Of a stretch of 64,000 nt of DNA, positions 25,954 through 34,943 are shown piece after piece. The first letter of the stretch is position 1. Each line of letters starts with the position of its first letter. The translations under genes and the position numbers were made by a program. The DNA is from Cohnella hashimotonis. GTDB taxonomy: Bacteria > Bacillota > Bacilli > Paenibacillales > Paenibacillaceae. The notes beneath the pieces were generated by a model. The model ran no database searches, was not told the origin of the DNA, and saw nothing but the letters and a program-made list of their open reading frames with translations. The DNA lies in contig NZ_JAGRPV010000001.1 of NCBI RefSeq assembly GCF_030014955.1, positions 3,844,001 to 3,908,000 on the forward strand, written 5' to 3'.

Positions 25954-27777
25954 CTAATCCGACTTTTCCACCAAAATCAGGTACGGATACAAATGCTGTC
26001 CGCCCTCATGCCGTTCCACTTCCGCATCCGGATAAGCCTCGGCGAGCCAGGCCACGAGCCCGGCGGTATCGCCTTCCTCGGCGCCTTCTCCCGACAGCAG
26101 CATGACCGTCTCGTCGCCGCTCTCGAGCATCCGCTCCAGCAGGCTTTGGGTCGCGGCCAACACCGTCTCCTCCGAAGCGACGATCTGTTTGTCCAAAATG
26201 CCGATATACGCGCCGCCGCGAATGTCGATGCCGTCCATAACGGTATCCCGGACGGCTCGGGTGACCGAGCCGGTCAGCACGCGGTCGATCGCCCGCAGCA
26301 TGCGATCTTCGTTGACGGATGCCGGCTGCTCCTCCTGGAACGCGAGCATCGCGGCCAGTCCCTGCGGGATGCTGCGCGTCGGCACGACCGTGACGGGCCG
26401 GTCCGCCAGCTCCTGCGCCTGCTTCGCGGCCATCAGGATATTCGAATTGTTCGGGAGGACGAAGATATGGTCCGCCGCGAGCGAAGAGATTGCCTGCACG
26501 AGGTCCTCCGTGCTCGGATTCATGCTCTGTCCGCCCGAGATGATCGCGTCCACGCCGAGGCTGCGGAACAGCTCGTCGTTGCCCGCGCCGACGCTGACGG
26601 CGACGACGCCGTAATCGGCCATCTCGAAGGCGACCGGATGCGCCGGCTCGATCGCCTGCGAAGCCGCCTCCGCCGCTCTCAGCTCCGGCATATCGGGAAT
26701 GCCCGACGCCGCCTCGAGCCCCATCGGATCTGACGAGTCGCCCGCCGCTTCCGCGCCGGCAGAAGGATGCAGCAGCTCGCGATGCTGGTCGCGCATGTTC
26801 AAAATATGAAAATTCGTCAGCTCGCCGTACGCGACCGCCGCATTGAGCACGTCGCCCGGTCGGCGGGAGTGCACGTGAACCTTGACGATATCGCCGTCCG
26901 CGATCAGGATGATCGAATCTCCGTCCCGCTCGAGCGCCCTGCGGAAGGAAGCCTCGGAAAACGCGGTACGTCCCTGCAGGCGAATGAAAAACTCCATATC
27001 GTACGGAAATTGGATGGACTCGGTCGCAATCCTCGACTGGGCCGACGACGCTTGGGCCGCGGCCGCAACTTGCACCGGCAAGGGCGATGACGAGGCGGAG
27101 GCAACCGGCGCGTATGACGTCCACCCTCCCGCGTACGGGGCCGCTCCGGCGCCTTGCCGCTGCGCGTTCAGGTACTGCACGAAGCCTTCGTAAATGCACA
27201 CAAGCCCCTGTCCGCCGGAATCGACGACGCCCACCTGCTTAAGCACCGGCAGCATATCGGGCGTGCGGGCCAGCGTCTCGGCCGCCTTGTCGAGCACTTC
27301 GCCCATCCACTCGGCGATATCCTCGGTGCGCCTTGCGATCGATTCGCCGTGCCTCGCCGCTTCGCGCGCGACGGTCAGAATGGTGCCCTCGACGGGCTTG
27401 ACCACCGCCTTGTAAGCGGTATCAACTCCTTGCCTTAAGGCAGCTGCGAACAACGGCACGGTGATCTCCCGCTGGCCGGCGACCGCGCGGGCGAACCCGC
27501 GGAACAGCTGCGACAAAATAACGCCCGAGTTGCCGCGCGCGCCCATCAGAAGCCCTTTCGACAGCACTTCCGCAGCGCGGCCGATCTCGGGCGAAGGTTT
27601 ATTTTTCAATTCGGCCACGCCGGCCGTCATCGTCAAGTTCATATTGGTACCCGTATCGCCGTCCGGGACGGGGAATACGTTAAGCGCGTTGATCAGCTCC
27701 GCCTGCTGCGAGAGTCGCTCCGCGCCGGTCAGTACCATGGCGGCCCAGTCGGTTCCGTTTAAAAGCTTCGTAGTCAA
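25954..27777 (-). CDS. fakA: Fatty acid kinase catalytic subunit FakA (DAK2/YloV)
   Basis: ATP-dependent kinase that phosphorylates FakB-bound fatty acids. 607 aa. N-terminal DhaL/DAK2 nucleotide domain with NVFPVPDGDTGTNMNLTM (Mg-ATP binding aspartates) and GARGNSGVILSQ. A middle domain follows an Ala/Ser-rich linker near 240-265. A C-terminal EDD-like domain has VSVGAGNDELFRSLG and VLPNNSNILMAA. Start: TTG at 27777 with AAAGGGGA six bases upstream, giving TTKLLNGTDWAAM. A reading 19 residues longer has no ribosome site. The gene order asp23-like, fakA, fakB, recG matches the YloU-YloV neighbourhood of Bacillus. Confidence 0.93.
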   Translation of the reverse strand: MTTKLLNGTDWAAMVLTGAERLSQQAELINALNVFPVPDGDTGTNMNLTMTAGVAELKNKPSPEIGRAAEVLSKGLLMGARGNSGVILSQLFRGFARAVAGQREITVPLFAAALRQGVDTAYKAVVKPVEGTILTVAREAARHGESIARRTEDIAEWMGEVLDKAAETLARTPDMLPVLKQVGVVDSGGQGLVCIYEGFVQYLNAQRQGAGAAPYAGGWTSYAPVASASSSPLPVQVAAAAQASSAQSRIATESIQFPYDMEFFIRLQGRTAFSEASFRRALERDGDSIILIADGDIVKVHVHSRRPGDVLNAAVAYGELTNFHILNMRDQHRELLHPSAGAEAAGDSSDPMGLEAASGIPDMPELRAAEAASQAIEPAHPVAFEMADYGVVAVSVGAGNDELFRSLGVDAIISGGQSMNPSTEDLVQAISSLAADHIFVLPNNSNILMAAKQAQELADRPVTVVPTRSIPQGLAAMLAFQEEQPASVNEDRMLRAIDRVLTGSVTRAVRDTVMDGIDIRGGAYIGILDKQIVASEETVLAATQSLLERMLESGDETVMLLSGEGAEEGDTAGLVAWLAEAYPDAEVERHEGGQHLYPYLILVEKSD

Positions 27778-27884
27778 TAAAATTCCCCTTTTCGAAGGCG
27801 CGACGCCGGCCTCTCCGGCAGGAGAGCCCGGCAAGCCAAGGTGAGATCGGATAATCGCGCAAGTGGTTACGATCCGGTCTTCGC

Positions 27885-28244
27885 CTAGCGAATGACGCGC
27901 ACGCCCTGAACGAAAATGTTCAGACGGTCCACGGCAATCCCGACGACTTCCTCCAGCACGTACTTTACTTTGGATTGGATGTTGTGGGCGACCTCCGAGA
28001 TCTTCGTGCCGTAGCTGACGATCACGTACAGATCCAGATGGAGCTCTTCCCCTTCGCGGCGCACTTCGACGCCCCGCGCGAGATTCTCGCGGCCGAGCAG
28101 CTCGGCGATCCCGTCCTTTAATTGCTTCCTGGAGGCCATACCGACGAGGCCGTAGCAGTCGAGCGCCGCCGAACCCGCGATGACGGCGATGACCTGATCG
28201 GCCACGTCGATTTTGCCGTTTTCCGTCGATAGCTGCATAGGCAT
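27885..28244 (-). CDS. Asp23/Gls24 family envelope stress protein (YloU-like)
   Basis: 119 aa small protein of the Asp23/Gls24 family, often encoded just before fakA and associated with the cell envelope. It contains GKIDVADQVIAVIAGSAALDCYGLVGM and a helical C-terminal half with VAHNIQSKVKYVLEEVVGI, both typical. ATG at 28244 is chosen because AAAGGAG is nine bases upstream; a GTG two codons earlier is only three bases from that site. Transcribed divergently from rpmB. Its exact role beside fatty-acid kinase is unknown. Confidence 0.9.
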   Translation of the reverse strand: MPMQLSTENGKIDVADQVIAVIAGSAALDCYGLVGMASRKQLKDGIAELLGRENLARGVEVRREGEELHLDLYVIVSYGTKISEVAHNIQSKVKYVLEEVVGIAVDRLNIFVQGVRVIR

Positions 28245-28313
28245 GGCCACACGCTCCTTTGGCGGTTCTCGAACGCCGTCCGCATAGACGGCTTCATGGG
28301 TGAACCTTTTCCC

Positions 28314-28342
28314 ATTGTACTATAAAAAAGAATCGGTTTGAA
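28314..28342 (-). promoter_or_regulatory. Candidate sigma-A promoter of the asp23-like/fakA/fakB/recG operon
   Basis: On the minus strand, TTCAAA (-35) and TACAAT (-10) are separated by 17 bp, 70 bases before the start codon and back to back with the rpmB promoter. Confidence 0.6.
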
Positions 28343-28356
28343 GTCAGCCGATGACA

Positions 28357-28385
28357 TTGCAAGCCGACTAGGCCTGTGTTATGAT
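28357..28385 (+). promoter_or_regulatory. Sigma-A promoter of rpmB
   Basis: TTGCAA and TATGAT are separated by exactly 17 bp, 43 bases upstream of the rpmB ATG. Confidence 0.75.
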
Positions 28386-28427
28386 AGGAAAAGTGTGTGT
28401 AAGGTCTGGTCAGGGAGGTGGATTTAC

Positions 28428-28616
28428 ATGGCTCGCAAATGTTATATCACGGGGAAGAAGCCGGGTGCCGGCAACAACGTTTCCCACGCCAACAATCATA
28501 ACAAACGCTCTTGGGGCGTCAACGTGCAGAAGGTTCGCATTTTGGTGAACGGCAAGCCGAAGCGCGTTTACGTCAGCACTCGCGCCCTGAAGTCCGGCAA
28601 AGTCGTTCGTGTATAA
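28428..28616 (+). CDS. rpmB: 50S ribosomal protein bL28
   Basis: 62 aa component of the large ribosomal subunit. Starts [16 protein letters not shown] and ends with [17 protein letters not shown], very close to Bacillus L28. Only one cysteine remains of the zinc-ribbon pair, so this is the zinc-independent form. GGGAGGTGG stands upstream of the ATG; an in-frame upstream stretch from 28338 overlaps the promoter and is not coding. It is alone on the plus strand within a minus-strand block, with its own promoter and terminator. Confidence 0.98.
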   Translation: MARKCYITGKKPGAGNNVSHANNHNKRSWGVNVQKVRILVNGKPKRVYVSTRALKSGKVVRV

Positions 28617-28655
28617 TTAACTGCCCGTTCGCTTTGGCGGACGACAGCCCATGGC

Positions 28656-28689
28656 AAAAGCACCTGGACATCCAGGTGCTTTTTGTTTT
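28656..28689. terminator. Bidirectional terminator between rpmB and spoVM
   Basis: AAAAGCACCTGGA and TCCAGGTGCTTTTTGTTTT form an 8-9 bp stem with T-runs on both sides. It serves rpmB on plus and any spoVM transcript on minus. The next 200 GC-rich bases to the spoVM stop hold nothing I recognise. Confidence 0.92.
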
Positions 28690-28895
28690 GCCGCGCCATA
28701 TCCGCATGCGAGTGAGCTCGCGTCAATGTTCGATTATGAAACGTCCCGCGGCGCGGCATTCGCCCGGGCCGTCGGGCCCTAGCCGGCGCTGGGCGCGGCG
28801 AGGCGTCCCGGATCGCCCGCTCATGGCGGGGCTGCCCGTTCCGGGGACGGGTACACGAGCCTTGCAAGGCCGCGGGATCCATCACCCGGGAGGCA

Positions 28896-28976
28896 TCAGC
28901 TTTTCTGAAACGTATTCAGGATCGCTTTGACGAATCCGCCCAAGAACTTCGGCAGCTTGATGGTGTAAAACTTCAT
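28896..28976 (-). CDS. spoVM: Stage V sporulation protein M
   Basis: 26-residue amphipathic peptide that sits on the convex forespore membrane and recruits SpoIVA to start coat assembly. It reads MKFYTIKLPKFLGG and then FVKAILNTFQKS, almost identical in its first 14 residues to Bacillus SpoVM as I remember it, including Pro9. The true ATG at 28976 has a GGAGGGG site 8-10 bases upstream; a longer in-frame reading to 29111 is noncoding leader. It lies between rpmB and rpe as in Bacillus, but the thiN gene usually found next to it is missing. Confidence 0.96.
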   Translation of the reverse strand: MKFYTIKLPKFLGGFVKAILNTFQKS

Positions 28977-29110
28977 CGTTCCCACCCCTCCTCCGGTCCG
29001 ATGCGTTGCCCGCGGCCCTACGGGCCTTGCATGGGGCGGCGCAGCGCCCGGGGGCGCGCGCTGTTGATAAATGTGTATGCGCGCGCGGAGTTGTCCTATT
29101 CCTTGGGGCA

Positions 29111-29142
29111 AATTGAAAGGGACCGACCGAGGTCAGTCCCTT
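29111..29142 (-). terminator. Terminator overlapping the rpe stop codon
   Basis: AAGGGACTGACC pairs with GGTCGGTCCCTT on the minus strand (one G-U pair, two-base loop), followed by TTTCAATTT. The stop codon lies inside the stem. Confidence 0.75.
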
Positions 29143-29780
29143 AGCGAAGCGATGGCAGCGGCGCGATCCGCGTGGCCGAACACGTAATTGCCGGCAACGA
29201 GCACGTCCGCGCCCGCTTCGCGCACAAGCTTGGAAGTCTCGGCATTGATGCCGCCGTCCACCTGGATGTGAACGTCGCCCCGGCCGCGCGCGACGAGCGA
29301 CTGGCGAAGCTGCCGGATCTTGGACAGCATCCCGGAAATGAAGGATTGCCCGCCGAAACCCGGGTTGACCGTCATGATGAGGACGAGGTCGACGTCGTCG
29401 AGCACGTAGTCGAGCACGGACAGCGGCGTATGCGGGTTGAGCGCGACGCCCGCTCCCTTCCCGAGCTCGCGAATCGCGTGTACGGTCCGGTGCAAATGCG
29501 TGCTCGCTTCGGCATGCACCGTAATCCGGTCCGCGCCGGCCGCCGCGACGTCCGCGAGCAGCCGGTCCGGCGTCTCGACCATAAGGTGCGCGTCGAAGGT
29601 CAATGCCGTATAGGAACGGATCGCCGCGACCACGGGCGGTCCGAAGGTCAGATTCGGGACGTACTGCCCGTCCATAATATCGATGTGAATCCAGTCCGCG
29701 CCGGCGGCTTCCGCAACGCGAACCTCCTCCCCGAGCCGAGCGAAGTCGGCCGACAGGATCGATGGTGCGATAATTGCCAT
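29133..29780 (-). CDS. rpe: Ribulose-phosphate 3-epimerase
   Basis: Interconverts ribulose 5-phosphate and xylulose 5-phosphate in the pentose phosphate pathway. 215 aa TIM barrel. Motifs: [13 protein letters not shown] at the start, [17 protein letters not shown] with metal and catalytic Asp, [21 protein letters not shown] and VDGGIN with the second catalytic Asp. Follows rsgA by only 4 bases, so it belongs to the prpC-prkC-rsgA-rpe operon. The strong terminator at its stop ends that operon before spoVM. Confidence 0.97.
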   Translation of the reverse strand: MAIIAPSILSADFARLGEEVRVAEAAGADWIHIDIMDGQYVPNLTFGPPVVAAIRSYTALTFDAHLMVETPDRLLADVAAAGADRITVHAEASTHLHRTVHAIRELGKGAGVALNPHTPLSVLDYVLDDVDLVLIMTVNPGFGGQSFISGMLSKIRQLRQSLVARGRGDVHIQVDGGINAETSKLVREAGADVLVAGNYVFGHADRAAAIASLRD

Positions 29781-29784
29781 TGTG

Positions 29785-30732
29785 CTAGTACCTCCGCGCT
29801 TTTTCTTTCCATTCGGTCATGAATTCCTTGTAGTGTCGGTAGCGGCTCTCCGCGATGCCACCGCGCTCCAGCTCGGCCAGCACGGCGCAGCCGGGTTCGT
29901 GAATGTGCGTGCAGCCCCTGAACTTGCAGCCCTGCGCCAGCTCCCTAAACTCGCGGAAACACGAGCCAATCTCGTCGATCCCGAGCTCCTGAAAATCCAG
30001 CTGGCTGAATCCCGGCGTATCCGCCACGAATCCCCCGCTCGGCAGCTCGACGAGCTCTACGTGACGCGTCGTGTGCTTGCCGCGGCCGAGCTTTTCGCTG
30101 ATCTCGTTCGTTTCCATCGTCAACCCCGGCACGAGCGCATTGAGAAGCGAAGATTTGCCGACGCCCGATTGGCCCGCGAATACGTTGACATGGCCGGCCA
30201 GCAGGCCGCGCAGTTCCTCGAGGCCGGTGCCCTGGCGCGCGCTGACGGCGAGGACCCGGTATCCGATACCCTCGTACAGCGCCACCGCGTCGTCGATATC
30301 CCGTCCGATTCTTCCCGCTTCCTCGGACCGCTCGGCCGCGTCGAGCTTGGTCAGCACGATGAGCGCGTCCATTCCCGCATGCTCGATATGCACGAGGAAC
30401 TTGTCGAGCAGTTGCAGGTTGAGCTCCGGCCGAATCACGGAAAACACGAGCACGGCCTGGTCGGCATTGGCGACGGGAGGCCGGATCAGCGACGAGGATC
30501 TAGGCAAAATGCCATTGACCGCGCCTTCTCCGTTTTCCGTCTCCTCGTACACGACCCTGTCCCCGACGAGCGGAGATTCGCCCCGTTTTTTGAAAATGCC
30601 GCGAGCCCTGCACTGGATCGTCATATCGCGCTGCTCGTCGCTTACATAATAATAGCCGCTTAGCGCCTTGACGATGATGCCCTCGCGCTCGTTTACGGTC
30701 GGACGCGCTGCGTCGTTGCCCTTTTTTTTCAT
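29785..30732 (-). CDS. rsgA: Ribosome small-subunit maturation GTPase RsgA (CpgA/YloQ)
   Basis: Circularly permuted GTPase that checks late 30S assembly. 315 aa. OB fold N-terminal (GYYYVSDEQ), then the permuted G motifs: G4 LTKLDA, G1 [15 protein letters not shown]3 [10 protein letters not shown]. The C-terminal zinc finger has Cys/His ligands in [12 protein letters not shown] and CTHIHEPGC. The start overlaps the prkC stop by four bases. Adjacent PrkC is known to phosphorylate CpgA in Bacillus, so the linkage is functional as well as positional. Confidence 0.96.
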   Translation of the reverse strand: MKKKGNDAARPTVNEREGIIVKALSGYYYVSDEQRDMTIQCRARGIFKKRGESPLVGDRVVYEETENGEGAVNGILPRSSSLIRPPVANADQAVLVFSVIRPELNLQLLDKFLVHIEHAGMDALIVLTKLDAAERSEEAGRIGRDIDDAVALYEGIGYRVLAVSARQGTGLEELRGLLAGHVNVFAGQSGVGKSSLLNALVPGLTMETNEISEKLGRGKHTTRHVELVELPSGGFVADTPGFSQLDFQELGIDEIGSCFREFRELAQGCKFRGCTHIHEPGCAVLAELERGGIAESRYRHYKEFMTEWKEKARRY

Positions 30733-32942
30733 GGGTTAGCGCGTCCTTTGCCATTGTCCTCGCCATTGCCCTTATCCTTCTCTGGGCCTTTGCCGTTCGC
30801 TTTGCCGTTAGCCGCGCCTACGGACGTATTCTCGTTGCCGGGATCGTCTCCCGGAGGATTCGATCCGTCGTTCGTCGGTTGTTCGATCGTCCCGTCGGCC
30901 GGCGTATCGACCGGCGGCGTCGGCGTCTCCTCCGGCGGCGTCGGCGTAGGGTCCGGCGTCTGTTCTACGTCCGCGTACGGAACCCGGATTCGATCCAGGA
31001 ACTGATCGTCGCGGTATACCGTGATCTGGCCTTCCTTGTCCGGCGACACGACAAGCTTGATCGGGAACGTCTGCGTCGTCTTGATCTTCTTCGTGCCCCA
31101 CTCGCTATCGCCGCGGGCATCCGTCAGCAAAATCTTGACCGTGCTCGTCTGCCCCTCGACCGCGGGCGATACGGTTACGTTCCAGGTTTTCTCCTTGGCG
31201 TCCGCCGGGTATCCGCTGCTGATCCAGATCGTGACTTCCGTCCCCGGCGTCACCAGTTCGTTCTGCTCTGCGGGGAACTGCTTGAACACTTTGCCTTTGG
31301 TCGTGTAGCTCGGCTCCTGCAGCACCTTGTCATTCGGCAGCGACAGATTGCTCTTGGTCAGCTCCGCCCGCGCCTCCGACAGCGACATGCCGATCAGATT
31401 CGGCATCGGGAACGATTCGGGGCCCTTGCTGACGTTCAGCGTAATCGTATCCTTTTCCGGATCGTACGTGCCGCCGGGAGCCGGCGACTGACTGAGAACC
31501 GTGCCTGCAGGCGCCTCATCGTTGAATTTCTCGACTTTATCGACGTTCTTCGCCCCTTGGGCCTGCAGCGCCTCGACGGCGTCTTCGTACAGTTTGCCCG
31601 TATAATCGTCGAGCGTCGGCAATTCCTTGCCCAGGCTCACCGTCAACGTAATGAGCGACCCGCTCTTGACCGGCATGTCTTGTTTGCTCTGCCTGATGAC
31701 GAGATCCTTGTCTACCGTCTCGCTCTGCTCGTAGAGGACCGGATCCGCGACCTTAAGGCCTGCCTTTTCCAGCTCCGCAGTTGCAACCTCGAGCGTCTTG
31801 TTCACGACAGTCGGCACCTGTACGTCCGGGGACACCAGCTGTCCTTTCAGCGCGAAAATGGCCCAAATGAGAATGGCGATCAAAATGGCGGCGATGACGC
31901 CAAATATGACGGGCAGCACCCATTTTTTGCGCTTGCGCTTTTCGGCGGCGCCTTCGCGCGTCTGCCTTTCTTCGGGGGGCCCGTTTTTTCTGGAGCCTTT
32001 GCCGGCGAGCGTCTCCTCGCCGGAAGAGCGCATCTCCGGACGGATCGCCGGAATGACGCGCGTCTGCTCCTCCTCGTCGGCATCGCTCGGGAAGCGAACC
32101 TTGGGCTCGTTCAGCCGCTGAGGCTGCAGGCAGGTTGCCAGATCGTCGAGCATATCCTGCGCCGAGGCATACCGTTCGAGCGGATTTTTGCGCATCGCGC
32201 GCAAAATGACGTTTTCCACGCTCTGCGGGATCGACGGATTGACGAGACGCGGATCCTCGAACGGCTCCTGCAGATGCTTCAGCGCTACGCTGATCGGACT
32301 CTCCCCGAGGAAAGGGAGCCGTCCCGTAAGCATCTGGTACAGCACGATGCCAAGCGAATAAATGTCCGACTTCTCTCCGGTGGCCACGCCTTTGGCATGC
32401 TCCGGGGAAAAATAATGGACCGAGCCGACGACGGATCCGGTCTGCGTAATCGTCGACGACGTGGCGGCGCGCGCGATGCCGAAGTCCGTCACCTTCACCC
32501 GGCCGTTCGTGCCGATCAGGATGTTGTGCGGCTTGATGTCGCGGTGAATGATCTGGCTCTGGTGCGCGTGGTCGAGCGCGTCGCAAATTTGCGAGGCGAT
32601 GCGAACGGATTCGTTTACCGCCAGTGGCGCCCGTTCGCGGATAATCTCGTTCAGGTTCGCGCCGTCGATATATTCCATGACGATATAATGAGTGTCTTCT
32701 TCCTGGCCCACGTCGTAGATACTTACGATATTCGGGTGGGAGAGCGCGGCGGCCGACTGGGCTTCGCGCCGGAAGCGGCGCACGAACTCGTCGTCGTGCA
32801 TGAACTGCTGCCGGAGCACCTTGACCGCGACGAACCGGTTCAGCAAAATGTCGCGGGCCTTGTATACGAGCGCCATGCCTCCGCCGCCCACGCGGCTGAG
32901 CAGCTCGTACCTGCCGCCCAACAAATGTCCGATCGCAGTCAT
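30729..32942 (-). CDS. prkC: PASTA-domain Ser/Thr protein kinase PrkC
   Basis: Membrane kinase that senses muropeptides or lipid II through extracellular PASTA repeats and controls wall metabolism and spore germination. 737 aa. The kinase domain has a glycine loop GGGGMALVYKARD, Lys41 (VAVKVLR), catalytic Asp135 in HRDIKPHN and DFG at 153-155. One membrane helix is near residue 345-368 (WVLPVIFGVIAAILIAIL), followed by three PASTA repeats. An extracellular region with Pro/Thr-rich PTPTPPEETPTPP leads to a Gly/Asn/Lys-rich tail. Coupled by 4-base overlaps to prpC upstream and rsgA downstream. Confidence 0.97.
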   Translation of the reverse strand: MTAIGHLLGGRYELLSRVGGGGMALVYKARDILLNRFVAVKVLRQQFMHDDEFVRRFRREAQSAAALSHPNIVSIYDVGQEEDTHYIVMEYIDGANLNEIIRERAPLAVNESVRIASQICDALDHAHQSQIIHRDIKPHNILIGTNGRVKVTDFGIARAATSSTITQTGSVVGSVHYFSPEHAKGVATGEKSDIYSLGIVLYQMLTGRLPFLGESPISVALKHLQEPFEDPRLVNPSIPQSVENVILRAMRKNPLERYASAQDMLDDLATCLQPQRLNEPKVRFPSDADEEEQTRVIPAIRPEMRSSGEETLAGKGSRKNGPPEERQTREGAAEKRKRKKWVLPVIFGVIAAILIAILIWAIFALKGQLVSPDVQVPTVVNKTLEVATAELEKAGLKVADPVLYEQSETVDKDLVIRQSKQDMPVKSGSLITLTVSLGKELPTLDDYTGKLYEDAVEALQAQGAKNVDKVEKFNDEAPAGTVLSQSPAPGGTYDPEKDTITLNVSKGPESFPMPNLIGMSLSEARAELTKSNLSLPNDKVLQEPSYTTKGKVFKQFPAEQNELVTPGTEVTIWISSGYPADAKEKTWNVTVSPAVEGQTSTVKILLTDARGDSEWGTKKIKTTQTFPIKLVVSPDKEGQITVYRDDQFLDRIRVPYADVEQTPDPTPTPPEETPTPPVDTPADGTIEQPTNDGSNPPGDDPGNENTSVGAANGKANGKGPEKDKGNGEDNGKGRANP

Positions 32943-33706
32943 GATGTTCCTCCATCCCGCGTCCCGGTACCCGCCTCGTATTCGATCAAGGCGACCGTCA
33001 CGTTGTCGTCGCCGCCGGCGGTGAGCGCCAGCGCGATCAGACGGTCGGCGCGTTGATCCAGGGTGACGCCTTCGGTATTCATCGTATCGAGTATAAGGGC
33101 TTTGTCTACCAGCGCGCTTAAACCGTCGCTGCAGATCAACAGACGGTCGCCGGGCAGCATGTCGATCCGCTGCAGATCGACCGACACATCCGCATCGGTG
33201 CCGAGCGCGCGCGTAAGTACGTTGCGCCGGGGGTGGTTCGCCGCCTCCTCCCGGCTGAGCTGACCCGAACGGGTGAGCTCGTTGACGAGGGTATGGTCGT
33301 CCGTCAGCTGCTCGATGGCTCCGCCTCGGACACGATAGGCGCGGCTGTCGCCGATATGGCCGATCAGACCCTCCTGCTCGTCAAGAAGGGCAACGACGAC
33401 GGTCGTGCCCATGTTATGATATTGGGGATGCGTAGAAGCGGCTTCGAACACCGCGGCGTTCGCCGCAAGGACGATGGCCTTGAGCTTTTCTTCCGCTTCG
33501 AAAGCCGAGAGTACACCCTCCCATGCGGACAGCGACTTCGACAGGCTGTCGACCGCCAGCGTGCTGGCGACGTCGCCTGCATTGTGTCCGCCCATGCCGT
33601 CCGCCACAGCGGCGGCCGTCAGGCCGCCCGGCGTCGTGCCGACCCAAGCTCTGTCTTCGTTCAGTTGCCTGACTCGTCCGATATGACTGCGCACAGCCGT
33701 CTTCAA
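32939..33706 (-). CDS. prpC: PP2C-type protein phosphatase PrpC (Stp1)
   Basis: Metal-dependent Ser/Thr phosphatase that reverses PrkC phosphorylation. 255 aa, the family length. PP2C motifs: GRVRQLNEDRAW, VADGMGGHNAGDVAS with metal-binding Asp and Gly, HIGDSRAYRV, LLICSDGLS and GGDDNVTVALI. Start: TTG at 33706 (KTAVRSHIGRV) with GAGGTG six bases upstream, giving the typical PP2C N-terminus. A GTG three codons earlier overlaps the rlmN stop and is a possible alternative; a still longer reading lies inside rlmN in another frame. Overlaps prkC by four bases. Confidence 0.94.
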   Translation of the reverse strand: MKTAVRSHIGRVRQLNEDRAWVGTTPGGLTAAAVADGMGGHNAGDVASTLAVDSLSKSLSAWEGVLSAFEAEEKLKAIVLAANAAVFEAASTHPQYHNMGTTVVVALLDEQEGLIGHIGDSRAYRVRGGAIEQLTDDHTLVNELTRSGQLSREEAANHPRRNVLTRALGTDADVSVDLQRIDMLPGDRLLICSDGLSALVDKALILDTMNTEGVTLDQRADRLIALALTAGGDDNVTVALIEYEAGTGTRDGGTS

Positions 33707-33711
33707 ACCCG

Positions 33712-34797
33712 TCACCTCGCCTGCTTCTCCATGTGCTTGGCTCGCAGCTGGCCGCATGCCGCCGCGATATCGTGCCCTTGCTCCCTGCGGATGGTCGCAT
33801 TGATATTCCTGCGCTCGAGGATGCGATGGAATTCGAAAATATCGTCGCGCGGCGTGCGGACGTAATCCCGCTCGGGAACGTAGTTGACGGGAATCAGGTT
33901 GACGTGGCACAGCATGCCCTGCAGCACATCGGCCAGCTGCTCCGCATGCTCGGGACGGTCGTTGACGCTGCCGATGAGCGCGTACTCGAACGTGATGCGG
34001 CGCCCCGTTTTCTCAATATAATATTTGCAGGCGTTCATCACTTCCTCGAACGGATACCGTCTGTTAACCGGCATGAGCTTCGAGCGCAGCTCGTCGTTCG
34101 GCGCGTGGATCGAGATCGCCAGGTTGATCTGCGTGTTCTCGTCCGCGAACTTCAAAATGTTCGGTACGATGCCGCTCGTCGAAACGGTGATATGGCGCTG
34201 TCCGATATTGAGCCCCTTGGGATGGGTCATCGTCCGCAGGAACGTCATCGTCGGCTCGTAATTCTCGAACGGCTCGCCCGAACCCATAATGACGATGCTC
34301 GATACGCGCTCGCCCTCCGGATCCAGCAGCTGCTGCGCCTTGACGACCTGCGCGATAATCTCGCCCGCCGTCAGGTTGCGCTTCAGCCCGCCAAGCGTCG
34401 AAGCGCAGAACGTGCAGCCGATCCGGCAGCCGACCTGCGTCGTCACGCAGACGCTGTTGCCGTAGTTGTGCCGCATGATAACCGTCTCGATCGCATGGTT
34501 GTCGGCCAGGCCGAACAAAAATTTGACCGTTCCGTCCTTCGATTGAAGCTTCGTGATCTCGGTCAGCGTGACGAAGTTGAAGGCGTCCGCGAGCTTCTCG
34601 CGCAGCGCCTTCGGCAGGTTCGTCATGTCCTCGAACGTGCTCACCCGCTTCACGTACAACCAGTCGTAAATCTGGCCTGCGCGAAAAGCCGGCTCTCCCG
34701 CGGACTTCACCCAGTCCTGGAGCTGATCCAGCGTATAGTCGTAAATAAAAGGCTTCCCGTCAGCGGGAACGTAATCTTTATTTTTTAATCCAATCAA
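33712..34797 (-). CDS. rlmN: 23S rRNA (adenine2503-C2)-methyltransferase, also tRNA A37
   Basis: Radical-SAM enzyme that methylates C2 of A2503 in 23S rRNA, tuning the peptidyl-transferase tunnel. 361 aa. The radical SAM cluster CxxxCxxC lies in [15 protein letters not shown]. Other conserved stretches are [21 protein letters not shown] and [11 protein letters not shown]; the C-terminal Cys of AAACGQLR is the methyl-carrying residue in the family. A TTG start is used with GGTGGTGA upstream. It sits between rsmB and prpC, as in Bacillus. Confidence 0.96.
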   Translation of the reverse strand: MIGLKNKDYVPADGKPFIYDYTLDQLQDWVKSAGEPAFRAGQIYDWLYVKRVSTFEDMTNLPKALREKLADAFNFVTLTEITKLQSKDGTVKFLFGLADNHAIETVIMRHNYGNSVCVTTQVGCRIGCTFCASTLGGLKRNLTAGEIIAQVVKAQQLLDPEGERVSSIVIMGSGEPFENYEPTMTFLRTMTHPKGLNIGQRHITVSTSGIVPNILKFADENTQINLAISIHAPNDELRSKLMPVNRRYPFEEVMNACKYYIEKTGRRITFEYALIGSVNDRPEHAEQLADVLQGMLCHVNLIPVNYVPERDYVRTPRDDIFEFHRILERRNINATIRREQGHDIAAACGQLRAKHMEKQAR

Positions 34798-34834
34798 GGA
34801 TAGTCACCACCATTCGCTCTATTTTACCATAAAC

Positions 34835-34858
34835 GCCGCCTTCGCAGTAGAAGGCGGC
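34835..34858 (-). terminator. Weak terminator or attenuator between rsmB and rlmN
   Basis: GCCGCCTTC pairs with GAAGGCGGC around a 6-base loop, followed on minus by GTTTATGG. The short T-run suggests only partial termination. Confidence 0.5.
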
Positions 34859-34943
34859 TCATTGTCCGCTTGAAGGAGAAATGCTCGAATGAACGCTGCG
34901 CCGGGCTCGTGCGCCGCTCCTTCCTCGCGTAACGCGCCGTCCG

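Noticed and set aside
23650..26733. Long plus-strand frame of about 1000 codons
   Set aside because: It lies opposite recG, fakB and fakA, is Arg/His-rich without domains, and arises from the GC-rich codon bias of the real genes.
28690..28895. Small gene downstream of the rpmB terminator
   Set aside because: Short open frames on both strands are Pro/Arg-rich, lack ribosome sites, and match nothing I recognise.
28977..29132. thiN (thiamine pyrophosphokinase) between spoVM and rpe
   Set aside because: Only 156 bases, mostly spoVM leader and the rpe terminator; no room for the gene.
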